From Suillus spraguei (taxonomy: Eukaryota > Basidiomycota > Agaricomycetes > Boletales > Suillaceae), in contig JABCPU010000110.1 of assembly GCA_016800925.1 (NCBI GenBank), positions 62,001 through 126,000 of the forward strand: a stretch of 64,000 bases of DNA, read 5' to 3'. Shown here one piece after another: positions 10,125 through 21,799 of this stretch (position 1 is its first letter; each line of letters opens with the position of its first letter). Both the position numbers and the translations under genes were made by a program. The notes below the pieces were generated by a model, which saw only the letters and a list, made by a program, of their open reading frames with translations, had not been told where the DNA came from and did no database searches.

Positions 10125-12024
10125 ATGTCATCAGCAGCGCATACTCGCTCTAAGAGCTCCGGCAATAAAAGTGCTACACTCAGCCCGCCAGCTACCAGTT
10201 CGACCATACCTACCATTACCACCATGTCCTCCCCGCAGGCCACTGTCTCGGCGATCACTCTTAGTCAAACTGACTTAGATAAGATTGAAGTTCTCGACCG
10301 CAGTAAGAATAACTGGGGGGTCTGGTCTGATCGTATGCAGAACTACCTTCTCTTGAAACATGGAGGCGGCTATATACTAGGACTTGTCACCCATCCTGAC
10401 CCATCCCAGGACCCCATTAGTGCGGGCCACTGGGACCTCAATAATTTATGCATCATTCCAGTCCCGAGGAAAACGAATTTCTTCATGGACACACCAACAC
10501 ATACCTCACTTGGGGAGCCCTCAAGTCTCGACATGAGAAAGTCGGTCCCATCGCTCAAATCTTATTAATTCAACAAGCCTTAGCAGTTTGGTACCGCCGA
10601 TCTGAGCGCCTTTTCACTACCAGTACTCAACTTAATGAACTCGTTCGGCGAATATATGCCATCGGTATACCGAAAGAAGAGGATTTTCTCACTATTATGA
10701 TGCTCAATGCGATGGCCGAAGACCTCCCTCATGTCCATAACCACATTGCAGATGCCCTTGCCACTAGTACTTCCACCACACCTTATGGTCCTTCAAATAT
10801 TCACTCACGCCTTGATATTGAGCAACAACTCATTGACACCAAGAGATCTAAGGATGGAGATATCGCCATGGCTGCCATTGGAAGGGGCAATCATAATGCC
10901 CAGTCCCGTGAGCGCACTGCCTGTGGCAACACAAGCCACCCCACCAAGGACTGCTTTGGGAAGGGAGGAGCCACGGAGGGGAAGCGTGATGAGGTCCTCG
11001 CATGTAAATGTGCCGCTCGTGAAGTGAAGGGATCATCTACAGGCAGGACCCCCACTTCTAAGCCTGCGGTAGCTACTGGAAAACCCGGTGGTCTCTATTA
11101 TGACACTAATGGTTGTGCATACCTGCTTGATAGCAAGACCCACCAAGCGATCTATGTCGTGTCTCCAGACCCTGTGGGACCTCCTGCTTCCTCAACTGAG
11201 TTTGCTGGTCTTACCAGTGATACCATCACCCTGGCACTCATCTGTGAATTATCCATGGCAGAGGAAGACGAATACACGACTCTCATTGCCGCTGTTGACC
11301 CTCTTACTACCAGCCTTGACTGGCGCTCACACGTACAACCTGTCAACTTTGCTGGTATCACCTACAAGGCTCCCAACCAATATCAGCGCACCATCATGGA
11401 CTCCTCTATCATCCCTCTCTTCCTTGATAGTGGTGCATCCGTCCACATCAGCAATGAAGAGACTGACTTCTTTAGCCTCCGTCCAATTCCTCCCCAAGCA
11501 GTTAATGGTGTTGGTGGATCATCTATCCAGGCTGTTGGTGTTGGCACTCTGCGCCTTGTCATGGCTCAGGGCATTCACATCACCCTCAATAATGTTCTGT
11601 TCATCCCTGCCACCACAGTACGCCTCATCTCGGTCTCCACACTATGTACTGCACACCGCTGCATTGCTTCTTTTGATGCTGCCACCTGTTGGGTTCAGTC
11701 CTGCAGTGGCACTCGCATGCTCTCAGGTACCTTGACATCCCATCGCCTCTATGCCCTTTCTGGTGGACAACTGTCCACTGAACATGCTTACCTGGCTCAC
11801 CAAAGGCCGACACTCCAGTCCTGGCACCACTGACTTGGACATGCCAACTTCCATGCTGTTTATGACCTTGCCCGCTCTGGTAACGCTACTGGTATGCCCA
11901 TTGATCTCTCTGTCATACCACCCAAGTGTGACAGTTGCATTCTTGGCAAGCAGACATGGACTAATGTCCCAAAGATGCGGGCAGGGAGAAGAGCTAGTAG
12001 GAAGATGGAGATTGTTCATATCAA
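10125..12024 (+). pseudogene. Copia gag, protease and pre-integrase region
   Basis: Starts at ATG 10125 (MSSAAHTRSKSS). The gag half contains DLDKIEVLDRSKNNWGVW and, after a frame break near 10445, YLTWGALKSRHEKVG and a UBN2-like helical region. A remnant of the CCHC zinc knuckle reads ACGNTSHPTKDCF. The aspartic protease has the catalytic LFLDSGASVHISN (near 11425). The GAG-pre-integrase domain follows with the zinc ligands LGHANFHAVYDL and CDSCILGKQ. A TGA at 11832-11834 precedes LGHAN, probably from CGA. The frame is cut at 12024 by the gypsy insertion. Confidence 0.85.
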
Positions 12025-13463
12025 TGAAACGAAGAAACTAGTGCTGGCCTAAGTATAAGCACAATGATAATCCTACTGATGGTGCGAGTGAGATGTTTGA
12101 CCCAAGAGGACTGCAATAGAAGCAATTCCTTCTAAGTTAGTGCGAAGGAAACAAGGAAGTACCAATAAGGCAATGAGGATTCTAACTTCTGAGGTTAGCA
12201 GCGATAATGGTATATCGGCGGTACTAGCGTGATGTCAGCGGTACTTGTGTGGTAAGGATAGCTGCAACAGTTAGCTAGCGAGAGCAAGAACAAAGTTACT
12301 TGAGCGAGATGAATATGTTATTACTACTGGCGGTGCGGTAGCGGTAGCGGCAACTCCATATGAGCGAGAACGTAGGTGAGAGAGGCAGTGACCCAGCGAG
12401 ATCACTGGCTGCGGTCCGGTTATGAGTAGCGAAGTTGAAAGTTGTGCAGTACTTCGAGCGGTAAAGTTACCAGCAGTTAAATCAAAGAGTGATGTTCGAA
12501 TGGAGGAGAGTTCAAAAGCAAATGGATTATGACTAGTGAGCGTTTCTGATACTAAGTCCAAGTGGAGGGATGTAACAGGAAGTAAAAGTAACGGTATGTA
12601 TGTTGAGTCCTTTTTAACATATGCGAGTGCGTGCGAGATAATTATGTGAGTCCAGTAGCGAGAAGGAAAATAAACAGGGTATTTAGTAAAGAGGCGCACA
12701 GCATGCAGCAGCCCCTTGAGATGTGAGGTAAATCCTGCCGTAGATTTAGTAACGGCAGAAGTGAAGTAACTACGCACCAATGGATTCTAGACGGAATTGG
12801 ACGGGACATGAGGGCATTGGCGCGAGGATCCGGTAAGGGTTCATGGAAGAAGAACGGTTCTGCCTTAGCAGAGTGAAAAGGCTATTTCCTCGCTATAAGG
12901 GAATTCTTCAGTTGCTGCTGCAGACGCTAACAAGATGCTTGTCGAAAATGGGGTTTTTGTCACGAATTCCAAATACAAATCATTATTCTTTTCTCAATTT
13001 CCCTAAAGCGTCTAAACCCAGTGCTAAGACAAACACAAACTCCATCGAAATCCCTATGACCGCTTCTATAACCGAACTTCCTGATGAAGATGAAGAGATC
13101 TTTTATGATGCTATTGGATAAGATAAGATAAGATAGTGTCATGTGATCTTAGAACCTTCTAGAATATGATGTCATAACAATGTCACAATCATCACATCGT
13201 ACGATTCTCATTTCTATTTTATGATTGGCTAGTAGTTTCAAACTCAGTTTATATCTCAGTTTCAATATGTGTATATAGTTAGCTAGTTTCGCTGTAGTAG
13301 TTCTTTAGTTCAAACCTCTTGTATCTACAATTGTAGCAATCCAAGACGTCCTTGCTCTTCTCTCTCTGTGACAACCTTAGTTTGAGTCCTAGTCTCTGCC
13401 CTAGCGTTAATTCATTTGTGGGTTGTGACAGTTTTGATGGTCAGCGTGACTTTTCTCGCTACA
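12025..13463 (-). repeat. Gypsy 3' LTR, itself interrupted
   Basis: About 965 bp of LTR matching 21800-22761, expanded to 1439 bp by a solo-LTR-like insert at 12958-13430. Several GCGGTA and GCGGTAC words occur around 12200-12360. Confidence 0.85.
12958..13430. mobile_element. Solo LTR of a third element inside the gypsy 3' LTR
   Basis: A 473-bp insert starting TGTCAC and ending GTGACA, a perfect 6-bp inverted terminus, flanked on both sides by the 5-bp duplication GTTTT (12953-12957 and 13431-13435). Absent from the gypsy 5' LTR, which gives the empty-site sequence. A coding-like end with ELPDEDEEIFYDAIG lies inside and stops at 13121. Confidence 0.85.
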
Positions 13464-13716
13464 TCCGCTGGGCACTTTGAATATTGACCGTCCCCGGTCA
13501 AACATACCATATGTAGGACTTAGCATTCCTGTGACTTGCAAGTGCGTGGCATGATGCGTGGTATGTGGAGTTTACAAAGCGTGATTGGAGGTGAACTCGT
13601 GGTATCATGGGAAGGGGATAATGATGAACACGAGGTGCGTTATGCGGCAGTTATGAGTGGGGAGTTTCTATAAATGACTGACGTACCTGTGATACCTTGC
13701 TTGTCTTTGTTATAGC
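13464..13716 (+). promoter_or_regulatory. Gypsy internal spacer and promoter of the antisense gene
   Basis: Between the 3' LTR and the antisense ATG. A CTATAAATGACTG stretch near 13669 could be a TATA box for the plus-strand gene. No clear polypurine tract is visible for the minus-strand element. Confidence 0.35.
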
Positions 13717-14862
13717 ATGTCTCTCTTTGACCTTGGTTCCGACCTTTGCCCTGAGGCCGTTGCCTTGGTTGAGAAGTTTGCTGCGATCTGCACTAAGGTA
13801 GAAGCGCTGACCAAGTGCATCCCTGAGGACTGTGAGGAAGAAGCAGTGGATGAACGAGTGGACTCTTGCTACAGTAAGCGACTATTGGCGGTGTACTTTG
13901 TCTTTACTCATTTCTACGGTATAGGGCGCGATGGCAAAGTGCCATTTGGATGGGAAGACCTATAGCCTGGTGTTGGTCTTGCCGCTGGCAGAGAATGCCG
14001 TGGGACTAGAAGCCAGCAAGGTGTATGATTGGTGGACTGAGCAGGTTCGTGCAGCTTTACTTGCTGTGAAGAGTAAGCGTGAGCAAGAGAAGTTAGCCAC
14101 CACCACTGACGAGAAAGGCAAGGAGAAGGAAGTTGCTGTGGTAGACGTGCCAATGGAGGAGGTTACTGGCAGTGATGCGGAGGGCATGGTGACTTCTTTA
14201 GTGTCAACTGAGGGTACTTTGGTAAGTTCTCGTTATCTCTCTTTCGCTTGCCTTTACTTATGCGCTATTTCTAGCGTCCAAAGCCGCACCCCAGGATTGG
14301 TAGGAGACCTGGCGACATAGTGTACTCGAAGCCATGCGAGCACTGTGCTTGTCAAAAGATACTCTGCTCCGGCAAGCATGGGTATAGCTGCTGGCCGTGC
14401 TGCAAGCTGAAGACTGGCTGTGTCCAGTCCAGATACTTCAGTAGTAAGTTCTGTGCATGTCTAACTTCTAACCTTGCTAACTTGTTTATAGAATGTAAGG
14501 CCAAGTCTGCAGCAAAGACGCCGCCTACCGCCGGCGATAGTGGTAGTGGTAAGGCTGGTGGTGAAGTTACCACTGGCGGTCCGCCTGAAGTGGCAATAGA
14601 GCTGATGGAAGGGGAGGAGATGGGTATGGGAGAAGTCGCTAGGCAAGTCGCTGAGGACTCTGACGTGGAGGATGAAGCAGAATTCCAGTGACAACTGGAT
14701 GAGCTGTGCACCGTTCCTGACCTGTTCTTCTTGGCTGAAGCTGAGATGCGGAAGCTGGATGTGTGGTACATGCAGATGCAAGGCCTGATGAAAGAGATGG
14801 CCGCTAGCATGAAGTATCTTTATGGCTATCTGGACCGCATCAAGAAAGTGCGTGGTGACTGA
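13717..14862 (+). CDS. Antisense accessory gene of the gypsy element, Cys-rich zinc-finger-like protein
   Basis: A spliced gene on the strand opposite to gag-pol, starting MSLFDLGSDLCPEAVALVEK. It continues in KTYSLVLVLPLAENAVGLEA, a charged Glu/Lys-rich linker, then (after an intron GTAAGT..TAG near 14223-14276) a Cys-rich block at about 14335-14421, CEHCACQKILCSG..CWPCCKLKTGC. After a further intron (GTAAGT..TAG, about 14443-14491) comes an acidic region and, beyond a TGA near 14691, a helical tail with LCTVPDLFFLAEAEMRKLD ending at TGA 14860-14862. The Cys spacing recalls fungal Zn-binding or Zn2Cys6-like modules. The first intron border does not join in frame, so the copy may be damaged there. 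Function is unknown; nucleic-acid binding is plausible. Confidence 0.6.
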
Positions 14863-15520
14863 GTACTTAGTGTCTCTCTTCCTTCATACCATATACTTGT
14901 ATACTGTAGCACGTGCATACAAGTCTTTCTCCTGTGGTTGTACTGCCAGTAAGGAAAAGTGAGTTGGTGGTCCTGTCCAAATGTCCCATGTCCATATCCA
15001 AATTCCAGTACTAGTCCATTGAGTGCCTGTGTGATATAGTAAAGGTAAATGAGCGCTCGCGTAAGATGAGACTAGAGTGAAAGTATGGCCAAAATTGTGA
15101 GTTGCTGCTTGTCTTGTCTTCATTGTTGTGCTTCCTTCTTCTATTCCTGTGTGATACCGCTGTGTGTGTGATGTCCTTGGTTCTGTCAAATGTGCGTGGT
15201 GTGCTGCCTCCATGGTAGAAGGAAATATGTATGGTAATGATCTGTGCACGGTATTAGTCCATTCTTTGCAGTCCATTGCAGTATTAATTCTGATATAAGA
15301 GTCTGTTTGCTGTTAGCGCGTAGCATAGGTAAGTGAGATCTAGAGAGCGGAAACTTTGATAAGGAAAAATGAGACACTGGCCAAAACCTGGGGTAAAACT
15401 GAGACTATTGTACTGAGTGGTATTTGTTTTTGTGTTTTTGTGTTTTTCTGGGAGTGCGTGGTATTAGAGAGCGGCTGTATGATAACGAGTGTTGATAGTA
15501 GCAGTATGGGATAGGTGGGG
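14863..15520. other. Spacer between antisense gene and gypsy pol 3' end
   Basis: Convergent 3' ends of the two transcription units of the gypsy element. A TG-rich stretch (TTTTGTGTTTTTGTGTTTTT near 15427) is the only notable feature; minus-strand open frames here look random. Confidence 0.4.
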
Positions 15521-18500
15521 TTAAGTGTTGGCGCTGAAGCCAATGTCTTCATATGCCGGCTCTTCATCGTCTTCTCCTGCCAAAGAGTCCAATGCTTCTT
15601 TGTCTAGACTGGTGACACTAGTAACTGAAAGTTTAGTATTGGTACGCGGGTGATAAGGGATCAAGCAGAATGCTGCGTAACGCAGTTTGGATATGCTGCC
15701 ATCTAGCTTGGCTAGCCAGTATGAGCCGCCGTTGGTACGATGCACTACTACCATTGGACTGAGGTACTGCGGCTTTGTCTTTCAACTCAGCTCATACTCG
15801 ATCTTGGAATTGTGCACTAAGACTAACATGCCTGGAGCAAAGTTATAGTCTTTGATAGTAGCACCGTACCGGCGCTCAAATTGCCATACTGAATTGAGCC
15901 TAGCCTTGGTGACTTTGTCTCTGATGCTGCGGAGATCTTCTTGCTGCTTCTGTAACTGCCACACATGGTAAGCGATGAGATCGGTAGTAGAGAACGTCTC
16001 TTGACCAGGTAGGTCTACTAGAAAGGTACTTTCAGCAAGATCAAGTGGAAAGATTGGCTCGACGCCGTGAACCATAAAATATGGCAATAGCCCGGTGTCA
16101 TGATGAACCGTAACATGCTCGGCCCAGAACACAGTATGAACAGTCTGGTACCAGCAGGACTCATCCCCCTTGCAACTTTTCATGATGGCCTCCCGGACAT
16201 TGTAATGACACCGATCGACAATGCTGTTGGCTTGCGAGTTGTAAGGAGAGATGTGGATTTGGTGAATCCCATAATGGTTAGCTAACTCTTCTACCGCTGC
16301 AATAAAAGCTGGCCCATTGTCAGTAACGATCTCGGTGATAGGTCCCCACCGACACAGAAGCTCTTTAAAGATGAAGGCGCTAAGGGTCCTAGTGTTTTCC
16401 TTACGTAGCATATGCCATTCTGGGTAGCTGGTAAAAGCACAATGCGCTTGAACTAAGCGATTGAATCCGCCGGCTTTCGGCATCATCATAGTGTCAAGGT
16501 GTGCGCACCTAAAGATACCACTGGGTACAGGGACGGTTGGTGGTATGTGCAAGCAGTGAGTCTGCCTGATCTGGCACTTGTGACAAGTCCTGTTGTACCA
16601 TTTGATATCGTCAATAATATATGGCCACCAAAAACGCAAAAGAAGTCTAGCGCGAGTCGCGAATACTCCCTTATGACCTAAGTCGTTGTGCACTTCCTTC
16701 AGGATATGCAAGTGCTTAGCTGCCGGTACGACTAGCTGATGTTTGCCGAGTGATTGCTGCCAGAAGAGGCTATCCCTTAACACGAAGTACCGAGCGAGTG
16801 TTCCAATGAAGGACATAAATTCCTTGTCAGTCAAGCTCGCTGGCCGCTTGTGGTCAGTCAGGAATCGCTGAATTACCAGCATATGTTCGTCTTGGGCTTG
16901 AGCGGCCTCAGAACGCGGGATTACAATGCTGTCGCTATCGTGGGTTACAGTACCTAAACATGCGAGTAGCGTGGGTGGTCGAGTTAGTGAGCGCGGCACG
17001 GGTGAAGAATAAGGGTGCCCAAGATGTTGCTGCAAGGACCTGCGACTATGCAAGCATGCAAGCCCTGTTGTTCAAAATCTCCATACTGAAGGAATACAAG
17101 TGGTCTAAACAATTCTCGTGATCATCCTCCTCAGCGGGATCTTCATCTGCGGCAGGTCTCCTTGAGAGACCATCAGCGCTGGTATGCTTGGTTGCGGGTA
17201 CATGTACGAGATTGAATTGAAACAAAAGTATACCTGCGATCCAGCGATTGATCTTAGCATTAGGCTGGAGATCTGGGTTATTGATTATCCCTTGATATAC
17301 TTCACGTCCACCTCAACCGTAAAGTTGACGATGCCAAAGATATACACCTGCATAGCGCGCAATGCTCTGAACAACCTGTAGAGCTCGAGCTTCGCTTGTG
17401 AGTAGTGGCTCTCAACTTCAGTAAGCATTAGTGGACCAAAGCGGCTAGAGTAGCACTTCATATCCTCGCCGATTTGCGAGAGTATAAATCCTATGGCAAT
17501 AGAAGAAGTGTCAACAGCTAGAATGACTTCTCACCCAGAAACATAATCAAGCGATTTTAGCGCCGGCAACTGCATAATAGCATCTTTGAGCGCTTGCATA
17601 GCTACCTTCTGTTCATGACCCCACTCAAATATAACATTCTTGCGCATTAGTGCTACTAGCGGTCTCACTATCTTGGCAAAGTCCTTGATGAAAATATGCA
17701 AGATGCCACAGGTACCTAGGAAGCCCCACACATGCATAATGGTGCTACACTCAGGCCAGTCGTGGATCTTTTGTACCTTCCCAGACTCTGGTACATGCCC
17801 TTCGAAGGTACACATGTGCCCTACAATATTGGCGGTAGGTGTGGCTAAAATGAACTTTTTGGCAGAAACTGTTAGCCCAACCATACACAAGTGGTGCAAG
17901 ACACGGTTAACCACAATTAGGTGTTCCAAGATGAAGCAGCAAATGCCAGTGTTTTCTGGTATGGTCTTATATGAGCCATCAGCTCTCTGATACCGCATCT
18001 TTACCAACTTCACGGCAATGTCATCGATGAATGGGAACATATACATCAGGATCTCGTCTTGTAGAATGAAGCAAATATCCCCTTGAAAGAGCTGTATGCC
18101 ATTAGCGTGGCCCATCAGAAGCATGGTTAGGCGGTATGGCCCCAACGGTGTGCCAAAGGTGGTCATATTGTGCGAGTCAACATGTAGCGACCGCTGATCA
18201 TATCCTGAAAATAAGTCCATCATGCCATACACAGCGTAGCCAGCAAATGATTCAGCGAGATGTTCTACAAATGGAGGAATGGAAGCGTCTTTGATAGTTA
18301 CCCTGTTCAGCGGTTGGAGATCATGAACTATATGCAGTGATGTACCATCTTTCTTGATGACGCAGAACCATCATGAGTGGTAAGATGCTGTTGACGGCTC
18401 GTACATGCCAGACACAATCTTTTCCTTGATGATGCCAACAACTTTCTCCAGCGTGGCAGGAGGAATTGGGATGCTGCGCTCCGCCCATGGTGTGTGCAGT

Positions 18501-19604
18501 ACCATCGGTGTCTTGTACGGTGGAAAGTACTTCTCGGAGACAGCCATATTCTGATGCATCCCAAGCGAAGGCGGTCTCATGTTCACAGACAAGCCAATGT
18601 ACAAGCTTGTCCTCCTCTGGCCATAGCCACTTTGCGGGATCCAGATCAAGTGCATCAGCTCTCTCTTGGGTAAACCGCTTGCCAGGGTACAAAGTCTGGT
18701 GGGTGCGGTGGTAACTCAGGTAAACCAGCCAAAGGGTCTGGCGGTAATTCCCATTGCACACGGTACTCTGGCAGCATGGTAGTTGGGATGGTGTTAACTT
18801 TCTTGCCTACAGGTTTGTAGACGTAGGAATGTGTGGTCTCATCGTAGGTATAAACACTGTGGAAGGCTTCAGTAGACTTGGCGTTAATGGAGGAATGCAT
18901 AGAGGTTAGGTAATGATAATGAGCAGATAACTGAGGGCAGTTAAAGGGAGATGACGATGCATCAGCAGTAGTGCTCCATAAGAGTGGTGGTTGCGCAGTG
19001 GGCGCCGGTATATGGTGAGTGGGATTCGGTATTGTAGCGGTAACTTTAGCGGTAACTGGTTCTTGAGAAACGAAAGAAGATGAAGAATGAAACATTTGGG
19101 AGTCTCCCCACACCACGTGCGGCTCATCAATCTTTAAAAATCCAGCTCGGTAGACATTGCTGGGCACTTAGCACAACCCTGACATTTCTTTACCCATGGC
19201 TGCATGGGTATGCATATGACCTTGCCGTTATTAGGGTCAGTGAGCGTAAGGTCCTGCTCGCCACTTGGCGTGTCCTCAGTGTTACATGCCATCATCGTGT
19301 AGAACGGCCTTCCTAGCAAGAGATCAAAGTTAGTGGTCTTGACAACTTGTACCTGGAACAGCATTTCACCGGTTCCGAAGTCTAGCGGTAGGTTCTCGAT
19401 GACTCCTAGCATCTCGTTGGTAGATGTGTTAGCTGACTCCATGTTGATCTTGTGGTCCGGTCTCAGCGGTGTGGAACCCAGTGCACACCAAACTCTCGCC
19501 GGCATGACAAGACATTCAGTGCCCTGGTCCAACATGCACATCAAGACCTGGCCCTTGGCAATGGCCATGATAGCCCGCAGTGGCACAAAATGCTCTGCAA
19601 CCAC
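15521..19604 (-). pseudogene. Gypsy pol: protease, RT, RNase H, integrase
   Basis: Reading leftwards: an aspartic-protease domain with CMLDQGTECLVM (Gln replacing the usual Ser of the D-S/T-G triad) and LLLGRPFYTM; reverse transcriptase with GMMDLFSGYDQRSLHV and the active site FPFIDDIAVK (near 18020); RNase H with ILAVDTSSIAIGF; and integrase with the HHCC zinc finger EVHNDLGHKG..CHKCQIRQ and DDE residues CAHLDTMMMP, IVTDNGPAF and SIVDRCHYNV. In the last motif an Asp stands where Glu is normal. A C-terminal GPY-like tail runs to about 15521 after an in-frame stop near 15784. Stops and shifts near 18390-18560, 18650, 17540 and 17053 make the polyprotein non-functional. Confidence 0.85.
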
Positions 19605-21264
19605 TCATCCGTCAGCACCTCGTGAGCGGTAATGCTCCCAATACTTCATCTGTTCTCTAGTGCTAGGCATGATGCCTAACTCATTGACTAGCATGGTGTT
19701 AACGCTAACTCGCTTGTTGGTAGTAGCTTCCTTGAGGTTCTTGTGGATCTCCGGTGCTACCGCGATGAGTTTGCATACTGGTATGGTAATGTCAGAGTCC
19801 AGAATATGGTCGATGATGCATCTATCAGTGTCCTTGTCTTCTAGCGGATGCTGGTACCTGTATTGGGGCGCAGGTTGGTTGGCAGCATCAGTAGACAAAG
19901 AAGAAGTTGCAGGTGCTGGAGGTGCTGTACTTTTGGTGGTATTGGTAGATGAACAAGAAGTCGCAGGTACTGGTGCTGAGTGTGGGGTACTTTTGGTGGT
20001 AGGTGCTGCATGCTTAAGGATCTTAGTACCGGGGTTGGGCGCCACACTTGCTTTGACTTGGGGTGAAACCACCTCCTCGACCGTGTCAGCAGCCTTAGAG
20101 GATGGTCCCGCTTTAGGTCTCGACAGCATCTTGATGCCATCAAACCGCATGGTCTTTCCCTTGTCCGATTTCCTAGCAGCATATGCATCATTAGCGTCAT
20201 ACAATTCCTGCGCCAGACATAAGTCATTAGCGTGCTCTACTTCAGCATCTGTCCTGTGAATGGCATTAGTGTGCAAGAATGCAGAGGGATCGATGTCGAG
20301 CATGGCGTCACACCCATGCTCAACCCAGCAGTACAGGTTTCCCAATACCGTAGTGTTAGCTCCTGTAGCAGGGCTTTTGCTCGCCAAGCGGTCAAGGCTT
20401 CATTGGAAATCAGGACCAAGACAAGGGACCGCATTGCCGTTAGGCAGAACTATGTGTCCATTCCTATTAATGATCTTACTGTCGTGTATGTATGCTTCCT
20501 TGATTGTGCAATCCAGCATCTTGTGCAGACTGCTGCAGAAGTGGCACATGATGGGGTGTACTGCACATACTCTCGCTTGATCACAATGCCAGGATTGGCT
20601 GGTTGTGTCTGTGGTAGCGGTGACACCTGTTGAGTGGTAGAAGATTTAGCATATGCCAATGCGGAAGCCGGTGCCATTACAGCAGTGGAGGTACTTGGTA
20701 AAAGAAAGATTGCCGCTTCATATACCTTTTTGATGTCGCAAGGATCCTCTGGGTGATGTGTGGTAAGCATAATCTCAAGCTGCCACATAATAGCAGTCTT
20801 GGCGGTAGCATGGAATCCATCAAGAAACAGACGGTCCCGCTCAAGTTTGGTGAGCTTCTTCTTAGCAATCAAGTGCTGAGAGATCTTGAGGAACTTCCTA
20901 TAGTATGGCTCAAGATCCTCTTGTGAGGTCATCGGCATACGAGCTTGTTCTGCACAAATGTTATGTTCTCGAGGTCAGTATGGGTGAAGCGGCGGTTGCC
21001 TTCACATCCAAGGTGCAAAAGCTTTACCACAGCAGTCAACTTAGCCCAATCCAGCAGACTGGCTTCATCAAGTATCTCCCACGTCTCAGAGTCATCAATA
21101 GGTGCGTAACTCAGCGCTGCCTTAATAAGGTGCTCGCCGGTCAGGTTGGCATGAGCGCCTAAGAGTTCTACGTCCTTGAAAAATGGTAAGAGGCATGCTG
21201 GGGTGCTGTCAAATTTAGGCGTGGCATCTGTGCCCCTTAGCAGCATACGGAATGGGGTTGTCAT
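19605..21264 (-). pseudogene. Gypsy gag region
   Basis: Starts MTTPFRMLLRGTDATPKFDS at 21264. A helical capsid-like part follows with PACLLPFFKDVELLGAHANL and, after a one-base shift near 20940, DLEPYYRKFLKISQHL and ERDRLFLDGFHATAKTAI. After another break near 20450 come a Pro/Thr/Ser-rich spacer and REQMKYWEHYRSRGADG before the protease frame. Position between the 5' LTR and pol, and length, fit gag. No intact zinc knuckle was recognised. Confidence 0.75.
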
Positions 21265-21799
21265 GATTGGCGGTCGAGATCTAGCTTGCAGTTGTGGTAG
21301 GACTAACGATTGCAGTGTAAGCGTCAGCAGAATGGTAGCATGAGTGTGGATAATGGTGCGATGGTGAATAGTGGGTGGTGTTGGCAGTACAGTAGCGATG
21401 CGCTGTCAAGGCAAAGGAGGAGCAAGAGTTTCCTCGTTTGGCGAAGGGTAGAGTTCGCGGACTGATGTCAAGGGTGATCCCTTGGGGGTGAGTCAATAGT
21501 AACAAATGGTATCTGTGATTCTTCCAGTTCGAAAGCTCCCGGTAGTTGTTTGCCTTTTGGTGTTTCCCCTTGCTCACTAGATGATTCATCAGCGATGAGT
21601 TCTCAGAGGATGGTGACTTCATCTGCACTAGATTGGCGGCTAGATGCTAAGATTTCCGTGTCATTGTTAATCTTTGGCATAAAGAAATCTTCTTGGGCTA
21701 GGCAAATAGACCTGAGACTACGAGTCTTGTTGTCTCAAAGTTGGCAGGTAGTGCGTTCCAGATTTAGTGCTTCTATGGTCCCCTCACAGTGGGCTCCAA
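21265..21799 (-). other. Gypsy 5' leader and primer-binding site
   Basis: Untranslated leader between gag and the 5' LTR. Directly inside the LTR the minus strand reads TTGGAGCCCACTGTGAGG (about 21782-21799), a TGG-starting primer-binding site for an unidentified tRNA. Confidence 0.5.

Noticed and set aside
12271..12780. 169-codon minus-strand frame, also at 22047-22556
   Set aside because: Both lie in the two gypsy LTRs. The frame is kept because the LTRs are similar, and it has no recognised domain or start context.
19660..20259. 199-codon plus-strand frame
   Set aside because: It is the antisense shadow of the gypsy gag region.
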